Positions 32,849 through 40,913 of a stretch of 51,598 bases of DNA are shown here, in pieces (within the stretch, counting starts at the first letter, position 1; every line of letters begins with the position of its first letter). Location of the stretch: the NCBI RefSeq assembly GCF_014306155.1, contig NZ_JACRWH010000007.1:1-51598 (forward strand). Reading direction: 5' to 3'. The position numbers and the translations under genes are program-made. This DNA comes from Holdemanella hominis (GTDB taxonomy: Bacteria; Bacillota_I; Bacilli_A; Erysipelotrichales; Erysipelotrichaceae). The notes beneath the pieces were generated by a model. It had not been told where the DNA came from. It did no database searches and was given only the letters and a program-made list of their open reading frames with translations.

Positions 32849-33621
32849 AAAAAGGCTTAAGTGTTTTATTGGCTGGGGTCATGGCCATAAGTTTATATGG
32901 GTGTAGTTCAAATGAATCAAAGGAACAAGTAAAACTAACAATTGCGGCAGCCGCAAGTTTGGAAAACGCATTTGAAGATGAATTGATTCCTATGTTTGAA
33001 AAAGAGTATCCAAATGTAACGATTGAAGGGGTATATGATAGTAGTGGAAAATTACAGCTTCAAATTGAAAAAGGATTAGATGCCGATGTATTTTTTAGTG
33101 CAGCTACAACACAGATGAACGCTTTAAAAGATGAAGATTTAGTAGATGCAGATTCGATTTCAAATGTATTAGAGAATAAATTGGTATTGATCAAAGGAAA
33201 AGACAGCACTACAACAGTCACTGGATTTGATAATATTAAAGATGCTTCAATTATTGCGATTGGTACTCCAGAAGTAGTTCCTGCAGGAAGCTACGCAAAG
33301 GAAGCTTTGACAAATTTAGGTGTATGGGATTCAATTCAAGATTGTTTAAGCTTAGCGGGAAATGTAACGGAAGTATTGTCTCAAGTTGAAACACAAAATG
33401 CAGAAATTGGTTTAGTTTACGCGACAGATGCTGCAAGTAGTGATAAAGTAGAGGTAGTGGCAGAGTGCGATAATTCATTATTAGCTACACCCATACTATA
33501 TCCAGTTGGTCATATATCTAGTACAAAGCATAAAGATGAAGCCAATTCATTGATTGAATTCTTAAAGAGCGATAAAGCTTTAAAAGTATTCAAAAAATAC
33601 GGATTTAAAAAAGGAGAATAA
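32845..33621 (+). CDS. modA: Molybdate-binding lipoprotein
   Basis: A 258-residue solute-binding protein. The N-terminus has a lipoprotein signal ending in a lipobox (L-Y-G-C, Cys20), so the protein is anchored outside the membrane. The mature part begins L-T-I-A-A-A-A-S-L-E-N-A-F, the ModA signature whose Ser binds the oxyanion, followed by D-S-S-G-K-L near residue 66 and V-P-A-G-S-Y near 143. It overlaps modC by 4 bases and delivers molybdate, possibly tungstate, to the ModB-ModC channel. Confidence 0.94.
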   Translation: MKKGLSVLLAGVMAISLYGCSSNESKEQVKLTIAAAASLENAFEDELIPMFEKEYPNVTIEGVYDSSGKLQLQIEKGLDADVFFSAATTQMNALKDEDLVDADSISNVLENKLVLIKGKDSTTTVTGFDNIKDASIIAIGTPEVVPAGSYAKEALTNLGVWDSIQDCLSLAGNVTEVLSQVETQNAEIGLVYATDAASSDKVEVVAECDNSLLATPILYPVGHISSTKHKDEANSLIEFLKSDKALKVFKKYGFKKGE

Positions 33622-33622
33622 G

Positions 33623-34636
33623 ATGAGATTAATCAAGACACAGGATGCCGTAGGGCATGTACTTTGTCATGATATAACGCAGATCATTAAGGGTGTCACA
33701 AAAGATGCCCTTTTTCGTAAGGGTCATATTGTGACAGAAGAAGATATTCCTTTATTGTTGTCAGTTGGAAAAGAACATTTATATGTTTGGGAAAATGACG
33801 AGAGCATGATGCATGAAAATGATGCGGCTATGGTTTTACTAGATATGTGTAAAAATGAACACATGTCTTATGGTGAGATCAAAGAAGGAAAAATCGAATT
33901 AAAAAGTGAGATTCACGGTTTGTTGAAAGTAGATCGTAAGGCTTTGTTTACAGTAAATTCATTTGGACAGATGATGATCGCAACAAGACATGGAAACACA
34001 GTAGTAAATCCGGGTGATAAACTTGCGGGTATGCGTATTATTCCTTTGGTGATTAAAAAGGAAAAGATGGATAAAGTTAGATCACTCATCACATCTCCTA
34101 TTCTTGAAATTAAGCCGTTTGTATTAAAGAAAGCGGCTGTGATCACAACAGGAAGTGAAGTGTATAAAGGAAGAATTCAAGATACATTTACACCAGTTAT
34201 TCAAGATAAATTGGCTGAGTTTGGTTGTGAAATGGTGTATCATGCGATTTGTGATGATGACGATAAAATGGTGACAGAAAAAATCAATGAAGCATTGACA
34301 CAAGGGGTAGATATTGTACTTTGTACAGGTGGAATGAGTGTGGATCCAGATGATCGAACGCCACTCGCAATCAAGAACACAGGTGCCAATATAATTAGCT
34401 ATGGTTCTCCAGTTCTTCCTGGTGCTATGTTTTTACTTTCTTATAAAGGAGAAGTCCCAATTGTTGGTCTTCCCGGATGTGTTATGTATGCCAAAAGAAC
34501 GGTATTTGATTTAGTACTTTGTCGTTTACTTGCCAAGGATGTAGTGACATATGAAGAATTGTGTGATTTAGGTGAAGGTGGATTGTGCTTAGGATGTGAT
34601 ATTTGCACATATCCAAATTGTGGATTTGGAAAATGA
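33623..34636 (+). CDS. MoeA-like molybdopterin-binding protein with a cysteine-rich tail
   Basis: A 337-residue protein of the MoeA/molybdopterin-binding family type found in selenium-dependent molybdenum hydroxylase clusters. The molybdopterin-binding domain is clear: T-T-G-S-E-V near residues 173-178 and T-G-G-M-S-V-D-P-D-D near 235-244. The C-terminus ends in C-x2-C-x2-C-x4-C-x3 with F-G-K, a probable metal or sulfur-handling tail absent from E. coli MoeA. It likely inserts molybdenum into the adenylated cofactor. It starts 1 base after modA and overlaps the next gene (ATGA). Confidence 0.85.
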   Translation: MRLIKTQDAVGHVLCHDITQIIKGVTKDALFRKGHIVTEEDIPLLLSVGKEHLYVWENDESMMHENDAAMVLLDMCKNEHMSYGEIKEGKIELKSEIHGLLKVDRKALFTVNSFGQMMIATRHGNTVVNPGDKLAGMRIIPLVIKKEKMDKVRSLITSPILEIKPFVLKKAAVITTGSEVYKGRIQDTFTPVIQDKLAEFGCEMVYHAICDDDDKMVTEKINEALTQGVDIVLCTGGMSVDPDDRTPLAIKNTGANIISYGSPVLPGAMFLLSYKGEVPIVGLPGCVMYAKRTVFDLVLCRLLAKDVVTYEELCDLGEGGLCLGCDICTYPNCGFGK

Positions 34637-34965
34637 GATATAAACTAAAAATTCAAATTGGTAATAATGAGCCAAATTTTGGCAAGGGCGTTGTAGAACT
34701 ATTGGAATTATGCGATAAGTATGGTTCTCTATCAAAGGCTTATAAAGAAATGGGAATGTCAAATTCAAAGGCTTGGAAAATCATCAAAAGAGCTCAAGAA
34801 GATTTGGGTTATGAACTGGTTCATACGACGAGTGGTGGAAGTCTTGGTGGAGGCTCGCAATTGACTTTAGAAGGAAAAAAATTGGTACGTAAATATAAAT
34901 TGTTTCAAGAAAAAATAGAAATGTATTCCGAACAAGTGTTTAAGGAAGTATTTGAAAATGAATAA
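34633..34965 (+). CDS. ModE-like winged helix-turn-helix regulator without a molybdate domain
   Basis: A 110-residue LysR-type winged-helix protein matching the DNA-binding domain of ModE: L-L-E-L-C-D-K-Y-G-S-L-S-K-A-Y-K-E-M-G-M-S as the helix-turn-helix, then G-G-S-L-G-G-G-S-Q-L-T wing region. The C-terminal molbindin domain of E. coli ModE is missing, so sensing of molybdate must involve another partner or not occur. The start at 34633 overlaps the previous stop; a longer frame to 34603 is rejected for that reason. It may bind the palindrome at 29160-29181. Confidence 0.82.
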   Translation: MRYKLKIQIGNNEPNFGKGVVELLELCDKYGSLSKAYKEMGMSNSKAWKIIKRAQEDLGYELVHTTSGGSLGGGSQLTLEGKKLVRKYKLFQEKIEMYSEQVFKEVFENE

Positions 34966-35179
34966 AGAGGAAGTATTGATTATTACTTTTAAAAGTATTC
35001 AAGATGTTCTAGATTTGGAGTCTAAGACAAAAAACGGGCGTATGATACCTGTTCCAAGTTGTGTTAAGGCAGGATGTGGCATGTGTTTTATGTCGAAGGA
35101 TCTAGATGAGGAAAAGTGGAAACTCTTTTTAGAAGAACAAAATGTTTTGTATGAGGATATAGTAAGGGTGAATTTTTGA
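34958..35179 (+). CDS. DUF3343 putative Se/S carrier-like protein
   Basis: A 73-residue protein of the DUF3343 type. After a strand/helix (L-I-I-T-F-K-S-I-Q-D) it has P-V-P-S-C-V-K-A-G-C-G-M-C near residues 31-43, a three-cysteine cluster characteristic of this family, which co-occurs with selenium genes and is proposed to carry sulfur or selenium. It overlaps the ModE-like gene by 8 bases and SelD by 4. A TTG at 34952 is an alternative start. Function beyond the family link is unproven. Confidence 0.75.
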   Translation: MNKEEVLIITFKSIQDVLDLESKTKNGRMIPVPSCVKAGCGMCFMSKDLDEEKWKLFLEEQNVLYEDIVRVNF

Positions 35180-36207
35180 TGAATGAAAAAATATATTGTA
35201 AGAGTGGTGGATGTAGTGCTAAATTGGGCGCAAAGAAATTGAGTCATATTCTAGAAAAAATTGATTCTTATAAAGACAGTAATGTTTTGGTTGGATTTGA
35301 TTCAAGGGATGATGCGGCAGTTTATCAAATCGATGAGAATCATGCGCTTGTATCTACTTTGGATTTCTTTCCACCTATGGTAGAAGATCCATATTTGTAT
35401 GGTCAGATTGCAGCAACAAATGCACTCAGTGATATTTATGCGATGAATGGTACGCCTAAAACAGCTTTAAATATTGTGTGTTTTCCAGACAATGAGGATT
35501 TGAATATTTTAGGTAAAATCATTGAAGGAGGAAATTCTAAGCTGGTTGAAGCTGAGTGTGCACTAGCTGGAGGGCATTCCATTCGTGATGATTCAATTAA
35601 ATATGGTTTGAGTGTAACTGGTTTGGTAAATCCAAAAGACGTAAAGAAAAATAATGGCACACAATGTGGGGATGTCTTGATTTTGACGAAGCCTTTAGGT
35701 GTTGGTTTGACTTTAAATGCGTTGCGTATGAATGATTGTTCTAAAGAAATGCAGGAAAGAGTCTTTAAAAGTATGACTACATTAAACAAGTATGCTTGTG
35801 ATGTTTTAAAAAAATATGATGTGCATGCTCTAACCGATGTAACGGGTTTTGGCTTGTTGGTGCATTTAAATGAGATGTTAGATGAAAAAAATAGTGCAGT
35901 GATTTATAAGGATTCGATTCCATATTTTGATGACTGTCAAAAGTATGTCGAAGAATTTTATTTAAGTGGGGCTGCCCAGACCAATCGCAATAGTGTAGAG
36001 GGTAAGATTAGTTTTGATTGTGATTTCTTTACAGAAGAAATCTTGTTTGACCCACAAACGAGTGGTGGCTTATTAGCTAGTGTATCTAAAGCGGATTTAG
36101 AAATGCTAGAGAAAGATTTTAAGGAAAATAATCTTGAATTGTATGTTGTGGGTGAAGTCATTGAGAAAAATGAATATAATGTATATGTAAGAGGTAGGAA
36201 GATATGA
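35176..36207 (+). CDS. selD: Selenide, water dikinase
   Basis: A 343-residue SelD that makes selenophosphate from selenide and ATP. The N-terminal catalytic motif is S-G-G-C-S-A-K with Cys (TGT codon) where some species use selenocysteine, and the required Lys three residues later. The AIRS-fold motifs D-D-A-A-V, D-F-F-P-P-M-V-E-D-P, A-G-G-H-S-I and D-P-Q-T-S-G-G-L follow. No SelA or SelB is in the window; with YedF, YqeB and YqeC neighbours it is of the 'orphan SelD' type that feeds a labile selenium cofactor of molybdenum hydroxylases. Confidence 0.95.
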   Translation: MMNEKIYCKSGGCSAKLGAKKLSHILEKIDSYKDSNVLVGFDSRDDAAVYQIDENHALVSTLDFFPPMVEDPYLYGQIAATNALSDIYAMNGTPKTALNIVCFPDNEDLNILGKIIEGGNSKLVEAECALAGGHSIRDDSIKYGLSVTGLVNPKDVKKNNGTQCGDVLILTKPLGVGLTLNALRMNDCSKEMQERVFKSMTTLNKYACDVLKKYDVHALTDVTGFGLLVHLNEMLDEKNSAVIYKDSIPYFDDCQKYVEEFYLSGAAQTNRNSVEGKISFDCDFFTEEILFDPQTSGGLLASVSKADLEMLEKDFKENNLELYVVGEVIEKNEYNVYVRGRKI

Positions 36208-36797
36208 AAACTTTAGATTGTAGAGGCTTAGAGTGTCCACTTCCAGTTGTAAAGACAAAGGAAGCTTTAAAAGAAGAAAATGTAGTTTCAACAATTGTGG
36301 ATAATGAGATTGCGGTTGAAAACTTAACGAAGTTTGCGAAAGTAAAGAATTATACGGTAAATTCTAAAAAAGAGGGTAAGGATTATATTGTTGAAATTTC
36401 AAAGGGTGATGAAGAAGCAGATTTTGAAGTGGAATACACATATGCGGACTGCAGCTTGGCTAAGCCTAAAATGGTTGTTGTGTGCGCAAGTAATGTGATG
36501 GGTTCAGATCCGGATTTAGGTGCGATTTTAATGAAATCATTTATTTTCTCTTTGACAAAACAAGATGTTTTGCCAGATGAAATGATTTTCTATAATGAGG
36601 GTGTAAAAATCACAACGACAAAGAGTGAAACTTTAGAAGATTTAAAATATTTAGCGGATAATGGAGTAGAAATTGTAAGTTGTGGAACTTGCTTGGATTT
36701 CTTCCATTTAAAAGAAGAACTTCAGGTTGGTTCAGTCACAAATATGTATGATATTGTAGAAAGAATGGAGAAGGCTGATAAAATTATCAAGCCATAA
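36204..36797 (+). CDS. yedF: Sulfurtransferase-like selenium metabolism protein YedF
   Basis: A 197-residue two-domain protein. Residues 1-70 are a TusA-like domain with the active-site L-D-C-R-G-L-E-C-P-L-P. The rest is a DsrE-like domain ending with V-S-C-G-T-C-L-D-F-F. In orphan-SelD genomes YedF sits beside SelD and is thought to move selenium in the form of persulfide-like selenide. It overlaps selD by 4 bases. Confidence 0.93.
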   Translation: MKTLDCRGLECPLPVVKTKEALKEENVVSTIVDNEIAVENLTKFAKVKNYTVNSKKEGKDYIVEISKGDEEADFEVEYTYADCSLAKPKMVVVCASNVMGSDPDLGAILMKSFIFSLTKQDVLPDEMIFYNEGVKITTTKSETLEDLKYLADNGVEIVSCGTCLDFFHLKEELQVGSVTNMYDIVERMEKADKIIKP

Positions 36798-36802
36798 GGA
36801 TT

Positions 36803-37594
36803 ATGAATAAATGTGTTATTGTGCGTGGTGGAGGAGACATAGCGACAGGGACAATATATAAACTTGTAAAAAGTGGATTTCAAGTATTGGTGCTAGAAGT
36901 TGAAAAACCAAGCGCAATACGAAGAAATGTTGCCTTTTGTCAGGCTGTGTATGAAGGAAAATTTACGGTTGAAGATATGACGTGTGTTTTAGTTTCAACG
37001 ATAGAAGAAGCTAAAGCAGTGATGGCTAAAAATCAAGTCGCAATGATGGTAGATCCAAATGGTGAAATGATTTCTAAAATAGAACATATTGCCTTGGTGG
37101 ATGCGATTCTTGCCAAGAAGAATTTAGGTACGACAATAGATATGGCACCTATCACAATTGGTTTAGGCCCTGGTTTTTGTGCAGGCAAAGATGTGCATGT
37201 GGTTGTGGAAACGATGCGTGGACATAATCTAGGAAGACTGATCTACCAGGGACATGCTTTGCCAAATACGGGTGTTCCTGGAAATATTAAGGGATATTCT
37301 AAAGAAAGAGTGATTCATTCTCCTTGTGCAGGTGTTTGTCACAATGTCAAAAAGATTACAGATATCGTTGAAAAAGGAGAAATTATTGCGTATATCGATA
37401 AAACACCAGTGTATGCGAGCATGTCAGGCTTACTTAGAGGATTGATTCAGGATGGATACAATGTAACATCTGGATTTAAAATGGCAGATATTGATCCTAG
37501 AGTGGATGAATATCAGAATTGTTTTACAATTTCTGACAAGGCACGTTGTATTGGTGGAGGTGTTTTGGAGGCGATACTGCATGGTTTATCTTGA
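36803..37594 (+). CDS. yqeB: Selenium-dependent molybdenum hydroxylase accessory protein YqeB
   Basis: A 263-residue protein of the EF2563/YqeB family: R-G-G-G-D-I-A-T-G near residues 8-16 (Rossmann-like start), D-M-A-P-I-T-I-G-L-G-P-G-F near 113-125, and I-G-G-G-V-L-E-A near the end. The family is restricted to organisms with selenium-dependent molybdenum hydroxylases and is required for their maturation, reaction unknown. It follows yedF by 5 bases and overlaps the next gene by 14. Confidence 0.92.
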   Translation: MNKCVIVRGGGDIATGTIYKLVKSGFQVLVLEVEKPSAIRRNVAFCQAVYEGKFTVEDMTCVLVSTIEEAKAVMAKNQVAMMVDPNGEMISKIEHIALVDAILAKKNLGTTIDMAPITIGLGPGFCAGKDVHVVVETMRGHNLGRLIYQGHALPNTGVPGNIKGYSKERVIHSPCAGVCHNVKKITDIVEKGEIIAYIDKTPVYASMSGLLRGLIQDGYNVTSGFKMADIDPRVDEYQNCFTISDKARCIGGGVLEAILHGLS

Positions 37595-38672
37595 TCAGGC
37601 TGCGACTAGCTTTCCAAAACTAGATGTAGTCAAACAAGCGGTAATGGATGCATTAGGTGTGGCAGGCAATGCGAATCGTAGTTCAAATATGGATTCTTCA
37701 CGTTTGATTTTTGCGGCAAGAAGAAATATTGCACAGTTTTTTGGACTCTCTGATTTTCACCGTGTTATTTTAAATGGTGGAAATACCGAGAGTTTAAATA
37801 CTTGCATTAAAGGAATCTTAAAAGAAAATGATCATGTGATCACTACGTATGCGGAGCACAATAGTGTGCTTCGTCCTTTATACGAGTTAGAAGAAAAGGG
37901 AATAATCACATTAACGATATGTGCTCCTTATTTAGAGGATATTAAATGCCATATTCAAAAAAATACTCGAATGGTTATCGTGACACACAGTTCAAATGTG
38001 ACAGGTGAAATTTTTGATGTGAATTCCATTGGAAAGTATTGTAAAGAATGTGGCATTCTTTTTATGGTGGATGCGGCTCAAAGTGCAGGTCATATACCAG
38101 TATCTATGGAAAATATTGATGTTTTATGTTTTAGTGGCCATAAAGGTCTATTAGGGATTGGTGGTATTGGTGGTTTTTGCGTAAAGGACATTGAAGTAAA
38201 GCCATTGATTTCTGGTGGAACGGGCATAGATTCTTTTAATCCACAAATGCCAGAGGCGTATCCAGAACATTTAGAGGCGGGAACACAGAATCTTGCAGGA
38301 ATTGCAGCTTTAAATGCAGGGGTTCAATATGTTTTATCACATCAAAAAGCGATTGTGGAAAAGGAACACTTTTTACTTCAAAAATTATATGAAGGTTTAA
38401 CAGGGGATGTAGAGTTTTATTCATCTTTAGAAAATTCTACGCCTATTGTGGCTTTGAATATTCCAGGTAAAGATAGTGCTTATGTGAGCGACTTATTGAA
38501 TTATAAGTATGGTATTGTGACACGTTGTGGAGCGCATTGTGCTCCATTAATGCATAAACATTTAAAAACAGAAGAACAGGGAATTGTACGCTTATCTGTA
38601 TCTTTTCAAAATACAATAGAAGATGTGGATTTTGTGGTGCGTGCAATTCAGGAGATTTCAAATGATCATTAG
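37581..38672 (+). CDS. Class V aminotransferase: cysteine desulfurase/selenocysteine lyase-like
   Basis: A 363-residue PLP enzyme. It has D-Q-A-A-T-S-F-P-K at the N-terminus, T-H-S-S-N-V-T-G near 131-138, D-A-A-Q-S-A-G near 150-156 and the PLP lysine in S-G-H-K-G-L. The C-terminal loop has R-C-G-A-H-C-A-P, holding the likely catalytic Cys. In this position (the CsdB-like gene of selenium-molybdenum clusters) it would supply sulfur or selenium for YedF, SelD and the cofactor. The start at 37581 follows GGAGG by 10 bases; the frame extending to 37491 lies inside yqeB. Confidence 0.9.
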   Translation: MVYLDQAATSFPKLDVVKQAVMDALGVAGNANRSSNMDSSRLIFAARRNIAQFFGLSDFHRVILNGGNTESLNTCIKGILKENDHVITTYAEHNSVLRPLYELEEKGIITLTICAPYLEDIKCHIQKNTRMVIVTHSSNVTGEIFDVNSIGKYCKECGILFMVDAAQSAGHIPVSMENIDVLCFSGHKGLLGIGGIGGFCVKDIEVKPLISGGTGIDSFNPQMPEAYPEHLEAGTQNLAGIAALNAGVQYVLSHQKAIVEKEHFLLQKLYEGLTGDVEFYSSLENSTPIVALNIPGKDSAYVSDLLNYKYGIVTRCGAHCAPLMHKHLKTEEQGIVRLSVSFQNTIEDVDFVVRAIQEISNDH

Positions 38673-40029
38673 TGTAATTGGTTCAGGTGGAAAAACAACG
38701 TATATCCGTGAGTTAAAAGATAAATATGTTTCTATGAATAAAACCGTTTTAATGTGTACAACGACGCATATGTTGATTGAAGAAGATACATTGGTAGATC
38801 CTGGTTATGATGAAATAATGCATAGAATTGAAACATATGGATATTGTCATGCGGGAAATCGGTGTGGTGACTTGAAAATTGAGGCGTTAGATGAAGAGTT
38901 GTTTAATCAATTAAAACAAGTGGTGGATGTGATACTGATTGAGGCAGATGGTTCTAAGCATTTACCTTTAAAATATCCAAACGTGAATGAACCAGTTCTT
39001 GATTCAGATACGGATGAGGTTGTGTTGATTTCAAATCTAAATGGATTAAATCAACCAGTAAAAGATGTGGTACATCGTTATGAACCTGCAAATTTAGATC
39101 CGAATGAACTTGTAACACCTAGAATTATGCAAAATTTAATATGTGCTTATTTAAAGAAACTAAATAAACCTGTAAAGATTCATGTGAACGGGGCCATGGA
39201 TTTGTATACGCGTTGTGTAAGAGTTTTATTAGAAGAAAATGTCGATGTGAATATAATCCAAAAGGAATGGTTTAATATGCAGCCTAAGCTTGTGATTTTA
39301 GGCTGTGGACATGTCAGTCAATATTTAGCTAAAATGGCTAGTATATTAGAGTTGTATACGATTGTGGTTGACAATCGTAAAGAATTTGCGAATCGGGAAT
39401 GTTTTCCAACCGCAAATGAAATTCATTGTATCGATTATGATCAAATGGATTCTGTATTGCCAGATGAAGAGAATGCTTGTTATGTGATAGTGACAAGAGG
39501 ACATAAAGATGATCGTCTTTGTCTAGAAAAGACGATTCGTAAACCTCATTTATATTTGGGTATGATTGGAAGCAAGGGAAAAGTAAAAAAGACTTTTGAT
39601 ACTTTGATTGAAGAAGGATATTCTAAGGAAGAAGTATCGAATGTGCATGCTCCAATTGGCTTAGATATTAAGGCACAGACGCCTGCTGAGATATCAATCA
39701 GTATTTTAGCGGAGCTTATTGAAATAAAAAACGCAAAGTTTAGTTCGAGTGTTTCGAAAGAATTATTAGAATCCAATGTTCATGGAACTTTATGTATCAT
39801 TATTGATAAAAAGGGGTCAGCACCAAGGGGGGTCGGCAGTATGATGTTAGTGCATAAAGATGGAGTCATTGATACGATTGGCGGAGGAAAAGTCGAATAT
39901 CAGGCTATTTTAGATGCCAAAGAATGTAAAGAAGTTATGATCAAGGAATATGATTTATCCAATGCAGAAAGCGCAACATTAGGCATGATTTGTGGTGGAT
40001 ATAATAAAGTCTTGTTTATACCGGTATAG
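38662..40029 (+). CDS. YqeC-type protein fused to XdhC/CoxI-like domains in unusual order
   Basis: A 455-residue fusion. Residues 1 to about 200 are YqeC-like, with the P-loop G-S-G-G-K-T-T at 6-12, T-T-T-H-M near 33-37 and I-E-A-D-G-S near 93-98. From about 207 is a Rossmann domain of the XdhC C-terminal type (L-V-I-L-G-C-G-H-V-S, V-T-R-G-H-K-D-D, I-G-S-K-G-K). From about 373 is a CoxI/XdhC N-terminal-type domain (G-S-A-P-R-G-V-G, I-G-G-G-K-V-E, I-C-G-G). Ordinary XdhC has these two in the opposite order. XdhC sulfurates and carries the cofactor for xanthine dehydrogenases. The start is set by AGGAG at 38650-38654. Confidence 0.88.
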   Translation: MIISVIGSGGKTTYIRELKDKYVSMNKTVLMCTTTHMLIEEDTLVDPGYDEIMHRIETYGYCHAGNRCGDLKIEALDEELFNQLKQVVDVILIEADGSKHLPLKYPNVNEPVLDSDTDEVVLISNLNGLNQPVKDVVHRYEPANLDPNELVTPRIMQNLICAYLKKLNKPVKIHVNGAMDLYTRCVRVLLEENVDVNIIQKEWFNMQPKLVILGCGHVSQYLAKMASILELYTIVVDNRKEFANRECFPTANEIHCIDYDQMDSVLPDEENACYVIVTRGHKDDRLCLEKTIRKPHLYLGMIGSKGKVKKTFDTLIEEGYSKEEVSNVHAPIGLDIKAQTPAEISISILAELIEIKNAKFSSSVSKELLESNVHGTLCIIIDKKGSAPRGVGSMMLVHKDGVIDTIGGGKVEYQAILDAKECKEVMIKEYDLSNAESATLGMICGGYNKVLFIPV

Positions 40030-40043
40030 AGGAGGGATTGGAT

Positions 40044-40835
40044 TTGAAGAGAAGAAGACGAGTAAGAAAGTCAGCGGTTTTTGTGATTTTTGTATTACTT
40101 TTGATTATTGCGTTGTTGATTTCGATAATCGCAAAAAAAGTTAGTGATAATCAGGTAAGTGAACCTAAACAAGAAAAGACAACAGAAACAAAAAAAGAGA
40201 ATAAGAAGAAACAAACAAATTTACCAAAGGTGAAAAAAATAGATCAAAGTGGTGACCCATATGAGAATAAAGTAACAGTTTCGGATTTAGATTCAATCTA
40301 TATTCTTGTGAATAAGTATTCAGGATTACCAGAAGATTATGAACCAAGTGATTTAGTTCAGGTACCTTCGAGTGGTGAAAATGAGAATGTGCGCATGCGA
40401 AAAGAAGCGGCAGAGGCATTTGAAAAGTTGATCGAGGCGGCATCAAACGAGGGATTTATTTTGAATGCTTGTTCAGCTTATCGTTCTTATGCATACCAAA
40501 CAGATTTATTTAATAATGGAGCTGCAAGCTACGGCGAAGAATATGCGGATCGTTATTGGACAAGACCAGGGTTTAGTGAACATCAGTCTGGTTTAGCAGT
40601 TGATATTCGTATGGACAATGATTGTAGTGATTTAGATGCCGTTCGATATAATTCGCACTATAATTGGTTGTTAGAAAATATGCATACATATGGCTTTATT
40701 TTGCGTTATCCTGATGATAAGGAAGACAAAACAAAAATTGCACCTGAAAGCTGGCACTTGCGTTATGTGGGTGTAGATTTGGCAACGTATTTGTATGAGA
40801 ATAACTTAACTTTAGATGAATATTATGGAGCTTAG
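40044..40835 (+). CDS. D-alanyl-D-alanine carboxypeptidase (M15B, VanY-like)
   Basis: A 263-residue zinc peptidase. One N-terminal membrane segment (about residues 10-30) is followed by a Lys/Glu-rich linker. The M15 domain has S-A-Y-R-S near 147, S-E-H-Q-S-G-L-A-V-D near 177-186 (zinc His and Asp) and S-W-H-L-R-Y-V near 237-243 (catalytic Glu precedes the zinc His). It trims peptidoglycan pentapeptides outside the membrane. TTG at 40044 is the likely start because AGGAGGG lies 8 bases upstream; TTG at 40038 is too close. Confidence 0.9.
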   Translation: MKRRRRVRKSAVFVIFVLLLIIALLISIIAKKVSDNQVSEPKQEKTTETKKENKKKQTNLPKVKKIDQSGDPYENKVTVSDLDSIYILVNKYSGLPEDYEPSDLVQVPSSGENENVRMRKEAAEAFEKLIEAASNEGFILNACSAYRSYAYQTDLFNNGAASYGEEYADRYWTRPGFSEHQSGLAVDIRMDNDCSDLDAVRYNSHYNWLLENMHTYGFILRYPDDKEDKTKIAPESWHLRYVGVDLATYLYENNLTLDEYYGA

Positions 40836-40858
40836 GCAATCGTTGGATTGCCTTTTTT
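40835..40858 (+). terminator. Terminator of the D,D-carboxypeptidase gene
   Basis: GGCAATC (40835-40841) / GATTGCC (40846-40852) with a 4-base loop and six T residues. Its T-tract is part of the next promoter's -35. Confidence 0.85.
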
Positions 40859-40885
40859 GATTTATCAAATGATGTGTTGTATACT
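40857..40885 (+). promoter_or_regulatory. Promoter of the sigma-like gene
   Basis: TTGATT (40857-40862), 17-base spacer, TATACT (40880-40885). The ATG at 40914 is preceded by AAAGGA. Confidence 0.6.
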
Positions 40886-40913
40886 AAAAATAACATATAT
40901 AAAGGATTAAACT

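Noticed and set aside
35176..36207. Selenocysteine-containing SelD
   Set aside because: The catalytic codon is TGT (Cys) and no SECIS-like stem or in-frame TGA is seen.
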